In this document: positions 10,576-21,099 of the stretch, in pieces
How positions within the stretch are numbered: the first letter of the stretch is position 1
Layout of the letters: every line of letters starts with the position of its first letter
Assembly (NCBI RefSeq): GCF_963678635.1
Contig: NC_087067.1
Span: 30,046,401-30,110,400 of the forward strand
Direction: 5' to 3'
Length of the DNA stretch: 64,000 nucleotides
Source: Symsagittifera roscoffensis
Lineage: Eukaryota > Xenacoelomorpha > Acoela > Convolutidae
Translations under genes and position numbers: made by a program
Notes under the pieces: model-generated
Told to the model about the DNA's origin: nothing
The model's database searches: none
Seen by the model: only the letters and a program-made list of their open reading frames with translations

Positions 10576-12504
10576 GTCCACGCAAGCATATTTGAAGTTT
10601 ATTTGAAATATTTGATTTTACCAGCTTAAACGAAAGGGAGGTACTTTCCACCTTATAATATGTGGTAAGACCTGTAAATTTATGGCCCTTTCAGTTTTAA
10701 TTGTTGAATGAGGAAATTTTATCGGCTACACAGACAGCCTTTTACTTTTCTTAACACCGTTGAACATTCTTTTTCATTTGTATACAACTTATACCTTATT
10801 TTTCATGCGACAGCAGAGATTAGTTGGCAACAAAATCGCAGTTCTACAGCAGATATTCTTCGCTTTAATTCAATATTTACCATTAGTTTAAATAATAGTG
10901 TTCAGTTTTGTCGTATTTATTGTACGTTGCGTATCCTTGAATAGGATTTTACAGCGTATTTGCAGGTGCTATTTAAACGGCAGCTCTGCTACCATCAACA
11001 AAGCTCTTTCTATAACTTTGTAGAATCAAAAATCCTGATTGACATAACTACAGTCTCAATTAGCTTCAATTTTTAATGTTTCCGATGGACAGTATTAAGG
11101 TATTTTTCATTTGTTGGTCAAAATTCCTCTTAGACGAAAAAAAACCTGCAAACTCCATGCCAAAAGCACTGCAAAGTATGAGACCAGATTAGCAACTAGA
11201 CCTTTTGGCTCTTTTTCCAACCTTCCTCTTCCTCCCTCCTGAGGAAAAAGAGCTGACCTTTCTTTTCATCAAAGGCAAAATGGAAGGTGTAACTTTCTTT
11301 CATTTTAAAATCTAGATTAGAAGACTGAAGTCAAACCGATATCACTTAGGGCGATCCGTCCTTCAGCTGCATTAAAAAACGATATCAAGCTTGCTTTGAG
11401 ACTTGTGCTAAACTAGCGCCTTTTGCATTATTTAGCGAATGGGAGAATCTCCGTGAAATACAGCATGTTTGAGATAATAATCCAGTTTATAAAGAATAGA
11501 CAAACCACATGCCGGTCGGCTACCGCCTGTCGCAACTGTGGCGTTATTTCCCCATATTTGCCATACGCGCTCAAGTGACGTAATTTGCTCAACATTTGCT
11601 CAAAATAGCAACTCAAGATCATTTTAACTTGTTCCAAACAAGTCCATTGAGAAGCTGCCTCCTTTCAAATATGGTAATAAATGGTATGCTCCATTAAATA
11701 TAAATAAAACGGAGTATAAATAAAAATAAGAAGGACACTTTTAAAAAATTTTCCGGCAGAGCTCTATGTCAGAGCGCGTGTCTCATTAACCAATTCTTAC
11801 TAAAAGTGGGTTCCATAACTTGTTTGCTATAGAGGCAGCAACTAATTGTCAGACAAAACATATAAAAAAGGTATTTGTGTCCACTTCACTCTGTGACAGC
11901 TGCAAATAATAGAAAAGTCCAAGCGTCAAGTCGCCGAAAAACACATTCAGCACACCTATAAAAATATACGAAATCCAAAAAAAAAAATGAAACACGCTGA
12001 AAATAACTAAGTGAACCACAATTTTCGCATGTCTCGAGAAAAGATAATTAGGGGCCCAGTTGAAGCTGGAGGTACCTGTCTGATTTTTTTAGATTTTTTT
12101 TAAATATTGATGCGGGATGAAATGAGTAATTTCACAAACTTGACCTGGCCACAATCTTAGCTGCCTCTACTAAAACAAGTAAGAGCAACAATTTTTGATA
12201 AATTGAAATTTTCCCAAGGACAACATTTTTCTTACAAAACTAAGGTGTCGCCACTTCTGCAGGAAATATTTACACTACCTGTTATTTCGATTTAAGCTTT
12301 CATCTCAGATTTGACAGTAAACGGTCAGAAGTTCAAAAACTTTATTTCTGCAAAAGAGCAGGTCGTGGCCGCTTAAGCTGAGAATACTCCCAAAACCGGG
12401 TTTCTCGATTGAACAATTAACCTGTGAATTGGCCGGGTACTTTTTGAGAAAAGTCGATTCGTTTTTTAAAAAATTAGTTTAAAAAAATTACAAAATTTTT
12501 TTTT
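10576..12504. other. No recognisable gene
   Basis: AT-rich sequence. Short frames at 10708-10944 and 11428-11637 carry no recognisable motif, splice pattern or repeat. Confidence 0.4.
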
Positions 12505-12512
12505 CCAAGGGC

Positions 12513-12934
12513 CAGGGGCGGATCTAGGATTTTCTCGAGGGGGGGGGGGGGGGGGGGGGCGGATTTTCAAAAAATTTTGACGACCTTTTTTTTTTTTTAG
12601 GTCGATCAGATTGATTTTCCGAGCTCTCCCAAAGCAATAAAAAGACCCTGTTTTGGCCAAATTTTCTGCGCCGCAGGCAATTTTTTTGAAAAACCAGGTC
12701 AAAAAAGCCGTTTTTGGGCACTTTTTGGAAAATTTTGACAAAAAAATCGCGTTTTTTTTGGCGCGCGCTCCCCCTCAAAATAAGTATATATTGGCGCCGA
12801 AGGCGCCTTTAGAAAAATTTTAGGGTCGGTCGGCCAAAAGGCCAAAAATGGATTTCTTAAAAAGTACCAAAGGGGGGACCCTTTGGGTTGGCAGGGGGTC
12901 GAATCCCTGAGCCCCCCCCCTAAATCCGCCCCTG
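12513..12934. mobile_element. hAT-type MITE with perfect 8-bp target-site duplication
   Basis: Left end CAGGGGCGGATCTAGG and right end (reverse complement) CAGGGGCGGATTTAGG form terminal inverted repeats. CCAAGGGC flanks both sides (12505-12512 and 12935-12942). This combination identifies a non-autonomous hAT element of 422 bp. The interior is non-coding, with a run of more than 20 Gs from about 12540, a matching C-run at the right end, and the palindrome GGCGCCGAAGGCGCC near 12793. The opposite-strand frames over it are shadows of low-complexity DNA. Confidence 0.9.
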
Positions 12935-13169
12935 CCAAGGGCCAAAAGTTTTTGTATAAAAAAGAGTGCGTAGCCCGATTATGCAGATGAGCACCAAATA
13001 ACCTGTTAATTCGATTAAAACCAACATCTCAAATTTGTTAGAATCGGGTTTTTTGAGGTACGTCAAAGTTTCAAAAAACGGCCAAAAAACTAAAACTTTG
13101 TTTTTCCGAGGGCCATAACTTCTAGTGCTAAAAAATTTGGGCAAACAATTACCCTTAAAGCTCACTATT

Positions 13170-13223
13170 TCTAGAACAATTCTAGAACAATTTCTAGAAT
13201 TTCTAGAGTTTCTAGAACAATTT
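13170..13223 (+). repeat. Short tandem repeat of TCTAGAACAATT units
   Basis: Four to five imperfect copies of TCTAGAACAATT / TCTAGAATT in head-to-tail array. Non-coding. Confidence 0.8.
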
Positions 13224-13429
13224 ATGATTAACACTTCTTAAGAAAACTGGATCACTAAGTAAAATTTTTATTTCGCGGCGAACTCAGAAAAACAACTTCC
13301 TCTTGCGGAACTAGAAATCAATCACGTTTTTTGTGACCTTAACACTTTCGCTACCGCGAAGAAGAAAATTTGAGCCTGAACAAATTTTAAGACTTATCCT
13401 CCAAAAAACTTGATCCCATATTAACTCAA

Positions 13430-13560
13430 AACACCAGTTTTTATCAAAAAGACGTTTTCAGGCAATTTTGACAAAAAAATGCGTTTTTGGCGCGCTCGCC
13501 TCTTAAAATTAGTTACTAGTGACGTAAGAAATATTTCAGGGTCGGTCAGCAACAAAAGTG
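13430..13560 (+). repeat. Decayed second copy of the hAT MITE interior
   Basis: TTTTGACAAAAAAAT, GCGTTTTTGGCGCGCTC and AGGGTCGGTC occur in the same order and spacing as inside the MITE at 12686-12835. The terminal repeats are missing, so this is an old or truncated copy. Confidence 0.6.
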
Positions 13561-13663
13561 TCGGATAAAACATGTTCAAAAATAGAATGCCCCACGGCAC
13601 GCAAGACCCACTAGGCCGTGGTACACTCGAATGATTTTGACTACATGTGACTACAATAGACTA

Positions 13664-13669
13664 TTTATT
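13664..13669 (-). terminator. Candidate polyadenylation signal AATAAA for the SOCS gene
   Basis: First AATAAA on the minus strand downstream of the SOCS stop codon, about 490 nt away. Placement only; no other support. Confidence 0.35.
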
Positions 13670-14156
13670 TCTCTATATTTCCAAGTAAAAAAATTGTACA
13701 TAATCAATTTAGAAAACGCCAATCAAGCAAGAAAATTAAACTCTAGGTTTGATATGATAACAATAAATTTAATAACCAGAATAGAATTCTACAATCTGCC
13801 AGAAGATTGTGTAATAAACTGAAACTATGAATATCAAAATTAAAACAATTCAAAGCAAAAATTATGCAAATATTTAGTTGAAATAAATCATTCGACCTTT
13901 CAGAAACTGTAATTATTGCTAACAGGTCAAGACATCAACAATTTACCAGTCATTTTGGTGAAAAAAGCAAATAGTGCACCCCATTCTTTTCAAAACTGAA
14001 TTTTAAAAATTTATCTCCGTAATCGTGAAAGAAATGTTTCTCATTTGAGCAAAGAAAATTTGTCAAGTAAGCTGTGAAAATGCAGATTTACTCGAATGTT
14101 TGGCTTTTAAAACCAGTTTAGAAAAGAACTAACAGTCAATGAGCTTTAAAAAAAGG

Positions 14157-17100
14157 TTAATCTGTGACGCTGAAGGGCGCTGAAATCGATGACCCAATAT
14201 TCTGCTGGTAGTTAGGGCAAGTAGGACACCTAGGTCGAGGAGGAGACGAGAAGAAGAGCGAGCCTCTAGGTCGGTGGTGCGGTGAAAAAGACGTCTGATG
14301 GTGCATCGTGGGTCTACTAGAACCTAACCCCATGCCCGGTCCTCCAATTGGAATCCCATGGAACACTGTAAGAGGGTGCGAGCTGTTACGATTGGGATGT
14401 ACCCCATAAGGAGGCGGCGCCCCCAGACATCCGTGAGGTGCCCCCAACCAGTTCGGGGGGCCAAACGTGTGGTGACAATACGAATTCGGATCAAAGCGCC
14501 GCCCACTGAAAACCTGCTTGTAGTTGTACTCTCGCAAGTAGTCTTTAAGCTGGGCCGGGACCTCTAGATAAGTTATTGCATCGTAACCGACATGGTCACA
14601 CACAGCTGCTCGGGCTAACGCCTGAAAAATTTATATTTTTTAATGCAACAACATGTACTTCAAAGACACGTGACACAAGGTCGAGTGGTTCATCATATCG
14701 AAGCTAATTCTTTCACATTTGAAGTTTTGTCAGAAATTTTTCAATCAACGTTTCGATTGTCGTGACTCAATAGAAATGTAAAAATTGTGAAACAGTTTTC
14801 TCGATGTCAAAAAGAGGTTAAATTTCTTTGTTAACTCAAGACTGAATTTTCACTTGTTTCGAGGTAAATTATGTTTAAAAAATAGTGGTCAGAATATCCA
14901 GTTTTGCTTGGACAGCAACCAACTAGTGTTGCTTTTAACTTTCGATTTGGACCTTTAACTTTCGACCTTTATTTAGATTTCGCTAAAGCTGCTTCTGCAA
15001 AACATGAAAATCACTTTTGCGCATTCATAAAAACCACATTAATTCCAAGCGTGTTGTATATTAAAGCTTATCGCTCGAATAATTATCCATTTGTAACCAT
15101 TTTATTGTAAGCTACGAGAACATCCTTCTCTAGTATGCTGCATATAATCTATAACGGTTCTGCTCCATCAATTTGAAAGGTGTAGCTAAGACATTGGTAA
15201 ATGTTTGCCTTCAAAGAGAATGGCTGTTTCCGTTTCTGCGGCAAAGTCAACAGCGGCTCAAAGAACAACGAGCTCTCTGGGACTTTGTAGTGTTCAAGAA
15301 GTCCATTAATGGTTCTGCTTTGATACACATTGGGATCATGAGAGTCTAGACTGAAGTAATGCTTGTGTTGCTCTATGCGCGCGTGAAGAGTCCTCGAATA
15401 GCGTCTGAAACTGATTGAGAAAGTGAAGTCGTCCTGGACTGAGTCTCTAAGTAGGAATGCACCTTCTGCTTTGCCGTTCAGAAGAATCTCCGCCTCATGT
15501 CTATCCATTTTACCCCAGTAGAATGAACTTAAACAACACTATTTGAACCGACACGCCGTGAGAATCTTTGTGTACACAAGCACGGTAGATATAGATACTT
15601 CTCTGAGGAGGAGGGGAATTCTTTGCCGCAATAAACGTATACTTGCCAACTCCCTGTCTTACATACCATTACACATAAATGCTGTCCAGAATTCATTAGG
15701 TTTGAATCTTATGATTTGACACTAATTGGAGGGTCAGTCTCCAATTGCAATTGTTCTCATCAACAACTACCATAGGACTTAATTATCAAAATGCTAACTA
15801 CGACAGTGTTGTAATTGAAACCCTAATTCACGTTAAAAATGATGTTTTCAAAAACTATTGAAACAGAATCCGTACCTTTTGACAATATTCTGCTGATCTG
15901 GTATGAGAAAGTGGATATATTCTCGTTGGGTGAAAACCTTCGATGGCCTGAAACATTAAAATATAGTCAACAGTCTGAAAGAAACACATGGAGTTCAGAA
16001 AAGGCCAAAAACTCCTTATTTTCAAATTAATTAAACGAATGAGGATCTCTCTGAAATAATTTCAGTAAAACCAACTTTTTGGGTGAAGAAACCTTCACAC
16101 AGTCCCTTAACGCGCCATCCAGAAAATTTTTAGTCCCTTGAACTACAATGAACAACACTTGCACTTGCAATTAAAATAAAATAGCACTATAGCACATTAA
16201 AAACCCGTGAGGTGGCAACGAAGCCTATAAATCTTTCAAGAGACACCAGTTGAGCCAAAAAAAACTAATTTTATAAAAAAAAAATTGAAAATTTTCAAGT
16301 CCAACTGAAACTACTTTGAGCAACACTAGCATTTGCAACTACAATGAAAATTGCTTACAGAGCTAGCGAAATCCGTGTTGTGGCAACTAATCCTCAAGGT
16401 GGGACTGGCTGCGGGTAAATGGATGACAGTACCCTCCCCCACAGTTGGTCCTGCATTGAGCAGGACCGGGGGCTAATTTTAAAAAAAAATGTGGCAACTA
16501 AAGCCGACAAACGAAAGACCGACCATTCAATTTTTACCGGAAAGAAAGGTCTAACAGGCACTTGAACCCCTGACCTTAAGGTGCAAAGACAACGGTGTTA
16601 CCTCTAGGCCAATGGTGAACAAACCAGCAATTTGTTAAGCTTCACTAATAAAGCAAGTAAGATTTGTAAAACAAAAACTTATTTACGGGGAAAAATACTT
16701 TTTCCCAATTACAAGACATCTCGAAAAAAAGAATAACTATGGAAAATTAAATTGGAACAAATTTAAATTGTTTTGCAAAATTGAACTCAACACCTAAATT
16801 CGAGATGGACAGTCATTCATCGCCATAGACTCCGTTGCTAAATCTTTCACTAACTCGACAAAAGAGTGAAAAATTACAATACTGACAAAACCACACTTTC
16901 CTACAAAACGGAAAAATTGCGCTTAATGTGTTCCAAAATTAAATATACCACAAAGATGGTGGTTTCCTAAAGATAATCAACTAATGCGTGAATCAATTGC
17001 ATACTTTATCAAAGAACTTAGAAAATGAAAATACTCTGCCTTTCTCTTGTTGAAGCAAAAACCAGCTACTCAAAATTATTTTGAAGGCTCTTTCAGTTCG

Positions 17101-19859
17101 GCTACTTATCGGGACAGATGGACCAAATTCAGCACCAATTGCCGAAGAATATGAAAAAAAACGAAACAAACTATTAAAGGATCGTCAAAAAAGAACTCGG
17201 TTAATTACCGTATACAAAAAAACTTGCAAAACGGCTATCAAATCTGCTTCTATTGAGCAATTGAACATACAAGAGACCATAAAGTAAGTTGATTGAATTT
17301 CACAGGAAATCAGTTGAAAAACACATTTTTTAACACAATAGCATTTAATAATCGTTCCATATATCTATACCTAGTGACACAACTTCCAGATCAACCTTCG
17401 AACCAGCTTATCGTTAACAACTGACGAAAAAAGCCGACATAATTACAGACAAAAAACATTTAAGCGAAAAAATTATATTCAACAATAAAGAAACATAGCC
17501 CAATGACAGTTGGGAAAAAGTAAAGAACGCAAGGTGACAAAAACAATACTGGAAAAAATGACTTGAAAAACTTTAAGCTCTTTGATTTTCAAGAACATTT
17601 TATGGCTGATAATTTTTTCTATAATGAATCCAATTTGAAAGAACTGGATCAAAAGTAAAATGTTTATTCTGCTGGGAAACCTATAAATTAAATTCCACTT
17701 TCGAAAATAGAAGTCGTTCATATTTTTTCGCGCCAATTTCACGTTCCTATTGGGAGAGTGCAATTTACCTAACGTTCAAAAGATGAATTTCAATTAAACT
17801 CAAAAAGAGCATGTATACCTAAGTGCATTCATAAATGAAGATTCTTGGGTAATTAAGAATTTCAAAACTTTTTTCCTGAAACAAACAAACAAACAAAACA
17901 TCATCAAACCTATTTTATAAGTCTTTACTACGCTCATTACTCTTAATAATTTCAAACTAGATTCTCACGCACACAATTGTTCAAAATCTAGCCGGCTTAA
18001 ACTGAAAACTTGAAGAACATTTCTGGAAAACATGCAGATTTACTTTGAGCCGAAAATCAGTAGATTGACAGAAACTTATACAAAAAAGTATAACAGAATG
18101 ACCTCAAATAGAAAAATATATGGCTTGAAAAGTGTACAAAACACGAACAAAAATGATTTAAAATTTTGCACATAAAAAATAATAAAAAAACTTCTACACT
18201 TTAAAAATAAAATTTCCAAAAAAAAACTTTCTTCTCAGCAAAAAAAAGCTTGGAGCTCAATGACCTTCCTCACATTAGGAATGCTAGAAATGGGATTCAG
18301 AACAAATACAAAAGTTGAATCTTCAAAAATTGTCTCTGCTGCGAAAAACAGGCCGACAAAAAAATAAGCAGACAGAAAATAGTCCCAGTTAAATGACAAA
18401 AAGCTGAAAATTTTCAAATTGCGAAAAAAACAGGCCCCTCTTGTACTCAAACTTCCTGGCCTTTGTCTTCTTAAGCATAAGCGTTACCTCTGCACCAAAT
18501 ATTAATTTATTATTAGGCAAGTTGTAACATATGTATCTTTCTCACTTGCGAATTGTGTGAACAAGATTTTAGCAGAAAAAGTAAGTACCCGGTTAAAGTG
18601 CTCTTGCCAATCCCAATCTAAAAATATCCACAAAACTTACATAGTATCGCCGGGTATAAACCGAAAGGGAGCTGCGTGAGGGTGATAGTGCATGTCTGAG
18701 AAGGCACGGTGTTGCTCGCACTGACACAGTCGCATAGCAGAAGCAGCAGATGATCCTGTTGTCGCATTTACAGACGAATAAAGTGAAGAAGGATTAGGTG
18801 CGAAGGCGGCGGCATGAGTTGCATGGCTGTTGTTTTGGTGATTGGGTAGAAACGCGAAGTTTCCGATCGATCGAGAGCTTGGCAAAATTGAGTAGAGAAT
18901 GTTGTCGTCATCCGGAGGCCGAGCATGAATACCCTAAACCAAATTTAAACCAATCAATGAAAAGAATTGTTTCGAGTTAATCAGTTCTCGCTATGATAAT
19001 TAAAGTTAGATCCAGGGTTACAAATGTACTTTTGATGAAAACTCAAAAATCTGCTCACACGCTTGGTAAAGCAAACCTAAACGGCAAGAACCACAACAAC
19101 GACCAGCTGCTTTTTCTTCACAATTATGTAAATTCAAAACAACCACTTGGTTAAATATACACGCTGCTACAAACAAAAATGAAATTATCATAATGCATTA
19201 AAAATTATCACTCCATTTTTCGAAAAGACTCATCGCATTAGGCGTGACAAGATGAAGTACTCTTTTTTGAAGAAGTCTACGGAAAGAGTTAGCATTCGCT
19301 ACGGAAAATCCATCAAAGTTTGCAATCAGATTAAACCATAAATATACATTCCAAACTTCAAACACGCCTATCCACAAATGAGCTGCAAACATTGCAAGAG
19401 AATGTGATTCGCTGAAACTTACATTGCGAATTAATAAATTCTGATAAGGGGCGTTTGTAGTATGTGAAACGGGAGCTGCTGAAATATTTTGGTGTCTGGA
19501 TCCGACGTTCTCTCGAAAAGGAGACAGTGATTGCACTAGGGGCCCAACCCTGGATGTTGAAGGCGCTTGGTCACTCGAATGCTGAGGACTGCTAGTAGTT
19601 TCATTCAAACAACGAGTTGTTCCAGCAAAACTTCTTCTGTTGTGACTGCTGCCAAAGAAAGGCGACCGCGACCTATTGCTTGAATTTGCGTGGAAAGAAT
19701 TGGAAGCTCTGAGATTTCTGAAACAATTTCACTGAGTAATAGTTATCCAAAATGAAAAGAAAACTGACAAGAAACTCACCCCGAAAATCGAACAGCTTGT
19801 AAACCGACATCCGCTAACTGATCCTCGGATTTATTGTTAAAACAGCATAAAGTTTTCAT
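14157..19859 (-). CDS. SOCS5-like: SOCS4/5-like suppressor of cytokine signalling, five coding exons, 483 aa
   Basis: Model: 19859-19780, 19717-19423, 18933-18641, 15527-15209, 14621-14157 (1452 nt, exactly 484 codons). All phases fit: 2+1, 0, 2+1, 0. Donors are GTGAGT, GTAAGT, GTAAGT and, for the last intron, GC (15208-15207); acceptors are all AG. The ATG at 19859 directly follows an in-frame TAA and a 5'-UTR acceptor (CAG at 19870-19868). Residues 1-222 are Ser/Asn-rich and disordered. Residues 227-329 are an SH2 domain ([17 protein letters not shown] with pTyr-binding Arg250, [26 protein letters not shown]). Residues 330-366 are the SOCS box that recruits elongin/cullin ubiquitin ligase ([23 protein letters not shown]). 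Spacing across the GC-AG junction matches SOCS5 without gaps. A ~117-residue Pro/Gly/His-rich tail follows the SOCS box, where family members normally end. Role by family: ubiquitination of receptor-kinase pathway proteins. Confidence 0.93.
15207..15208 (-). other. Non-canonical GC splice donor of the last SOCS intron
   Basis: The exon ends TTGAAG and the intron begins GCAAAC. The 587-nt intron (15208-14622) ends TTTTTCAG. No GT nearby gives an open in-phase join, whereas this GC donor joins the SH2 domain to the SOCS box in frame and with family-typical spacing. Confidence 0.8.
16391..16489 (+). mobile_element. SINE-like retroposon with 12-bp target-site duplication and A-tail
   Basis: A 99-bp unit ends in an A-run and is flanked by TGTGGCAACTAA on both sides (16379-16390 and 16490-16501). 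It lies in the large SOCS intron. It shares TCAAGGTGGGACTGG, CCCTCCCCCAC and the perfect stem GGTCCTGC/GCAGGACC with the copy at 10486. The stem is conserved while loop and flanks vary, so the source was probably a small structured RNA. No tRNA A/B boxes are evident in this unit. Confidence 0.85.
16545..16618 (-). repeat. tRNA-derived (SINE head or decayed tRNA) sequence
   Basis: Read on the minus strand it has TGGCCTAGAGG (16611-16601), matching the Pol III A box. About 30 nt later comes GGGGTTCAAGTGCC (16570-16557), matching the B box. Stem pairing for a proper cloverleaf is poor, so a functional tRNA is unlikely. Confidence 0.55.
17096..17285 (+). CDS. Candidate orphan exon inside the large SOCS intron, opposite strand
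   Basis: The open frame starts after an acceptor-like GGCTCTTTCAG and ends at ACCATAAA followed by GTAAGT, a consensus donor. The encoded ~63 residues are highly charged and helical looking ([19 protein letters not shown]). Similar codon content on the surrounding strand is absent. I could find neither the preceding nor the following exon, and the protein is not recognised. It may be an exon of a nested gene or of an unrecognised mobile element. Confidence 0.35.
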
Positions 19860-19867
19860 TTATATCA

Positions 19868-20284
19868 CTGAAAATTAGCTTATGTAACAAACATTTACTT
19901 AGGTCTCATATGATATTTTTAAAAAAAGGAATGTCGATCTTATTTCTATCATATTTTCTTATAAACAGAAGGTCTAAAGTATCATGAAAATCCAGGTTAC
20001 AGTCAGGAAGCCCTTCATCACATATTCAATCAAAATCCTAGGAATTTTCTAGATATGGTAGTGATAATTAAAACAAGATGATAACGGTTGATATGATTTA
20101 AACTAAACATGATACTGGTTACGTTTTTTCATTGGGAACGCGTTACTCGACACGAGAAAAAAAACAATATATTTTGAATTACAAATAAAAAATTTCGTCG
20201 AAAGTTGTTTTTTCTATCATTGTGCCGAATCTCAAAAGCCACAGGTTGAAAAACATACATCATCTACGAAGTCTTTATAATTGT
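19868..20284. other. SOCS 5' flank and 5'-UTR intron
   Basis: No coding sequence. A TTTTCAG acceptor just upstream of the SOCS start implies at least one non-coding upstream exon, which I could not place. A similar end sequence recurs in the duplicate at 23680-23725. Confidence 0.4.
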
Positions 20285-20900
20285 CATTTTTTTCTTCCGC
20301 TTCTGCGGCCGCCGTACCAGGGTTTCAAACTGACTCCCGAACTAATCCTACTGGTGGCCTGGGAGTCTACTGCCATTACGTCCCACAGCAGCTGCTTAAC
20401 AACAGCCCATGGAACGAACGGCAAACAGTCTGGTCGCTGCTGATCGTCTTGTAGAGATATCGCGGCTTTAAAACGAGGAATAAGAATAGAAGATAAGCCA
20501 TGCCATCCATCTTCGGTTATCTCTTTTCCGCAGACGCATTTACTCTGTGCGCCAATTCTAGAGCCTAATCGACCCTATCGCGATTTTTGCACATGATGAC
20601 GTTCAGCCATTTGGAACCACATCTATCTTGGAACGCGATGAATTTTTGTAAACTCATTGGTTCAAATTTTTAATTCAAGCCTGCAAGTTCGCTGGCTCGG
20701 ATATCGTTTTTGAAGTCAATTCAACTTTTCCACGATCAAACTACCGTTTGAGCGCATCAGTTGAAGTTCCATTATTATACTCCAAACCAAAATTTTCGCT
20801 TAGAGCATTATTCAATATTTGTGCTGAGGCTAAGAAAGCAGGTAAAGCTAGTAGACGAGCGGAAGAAACGCCACACGAACATAGATTGCCGTGAGGACTG
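20285..20900 (-). pseudogene. Fragment of an RLE-type (R2/NeSL-like) non-LTR retroelement C-terminus
   Basis: On the minus strand one frame contains CVCGKEITEDGWHGLSS, then QRPDCLPFVPW and LLWDVMAVDS. These are the zinc-binding Cys/His cluster followed by the R-PD...D core of restriction-like endonuclease domains in site-type non-LTR elements. Upstream the frame is broken (stop and shift at about 20565-20580). The block is richer in G and C than its flanks. The plus-strand 73-codon frame over the same bases is a shadow. Confidence 0.65.
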
Positions 20901-21099
20901 CTTGTAAAAACTGATTATCTTTTTTCGATGATAATGATCTTGCATAACGAGTGTTTTAGGATTCTGTCTTAGCGATCCCATAAATCATACTAGCGTTTAA
21001 CGCACCTTCGGTGCTTCGAAATTTTACGACAGCTCATAAAAAACCGCATATATTGGAAACAACATCTGCGAACTTTTAGTATAATCTGACTGCACCCAA

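Noticed and set aside
12466-12938. Overlapping minus-strand frames with poly-proline
   Set aside because: They translate the G-run and A-runs of the hAT MITE; not coding.
16391-16489. Spliced-leader RNA gene (GGGTAAATG looks like a donor, with stem and T-run after)
   Set aside because: The A-tail and target duplication show a retroposed copy, and no proper Sm site follows the donor-like motif.
16545-16618. Functional tRNA gene on the minus strand
   Set aside because: A and B boxes are present but stems do not pair well enough for a cloverleaf.
20222-20443. Plus-strand 73-codon frame (and a second plus frame that looks protein-like)
   Set aside because: The minus strand over the same bases encodes conserved RLE-type retroelement motifs, so the plus frames are shadows.
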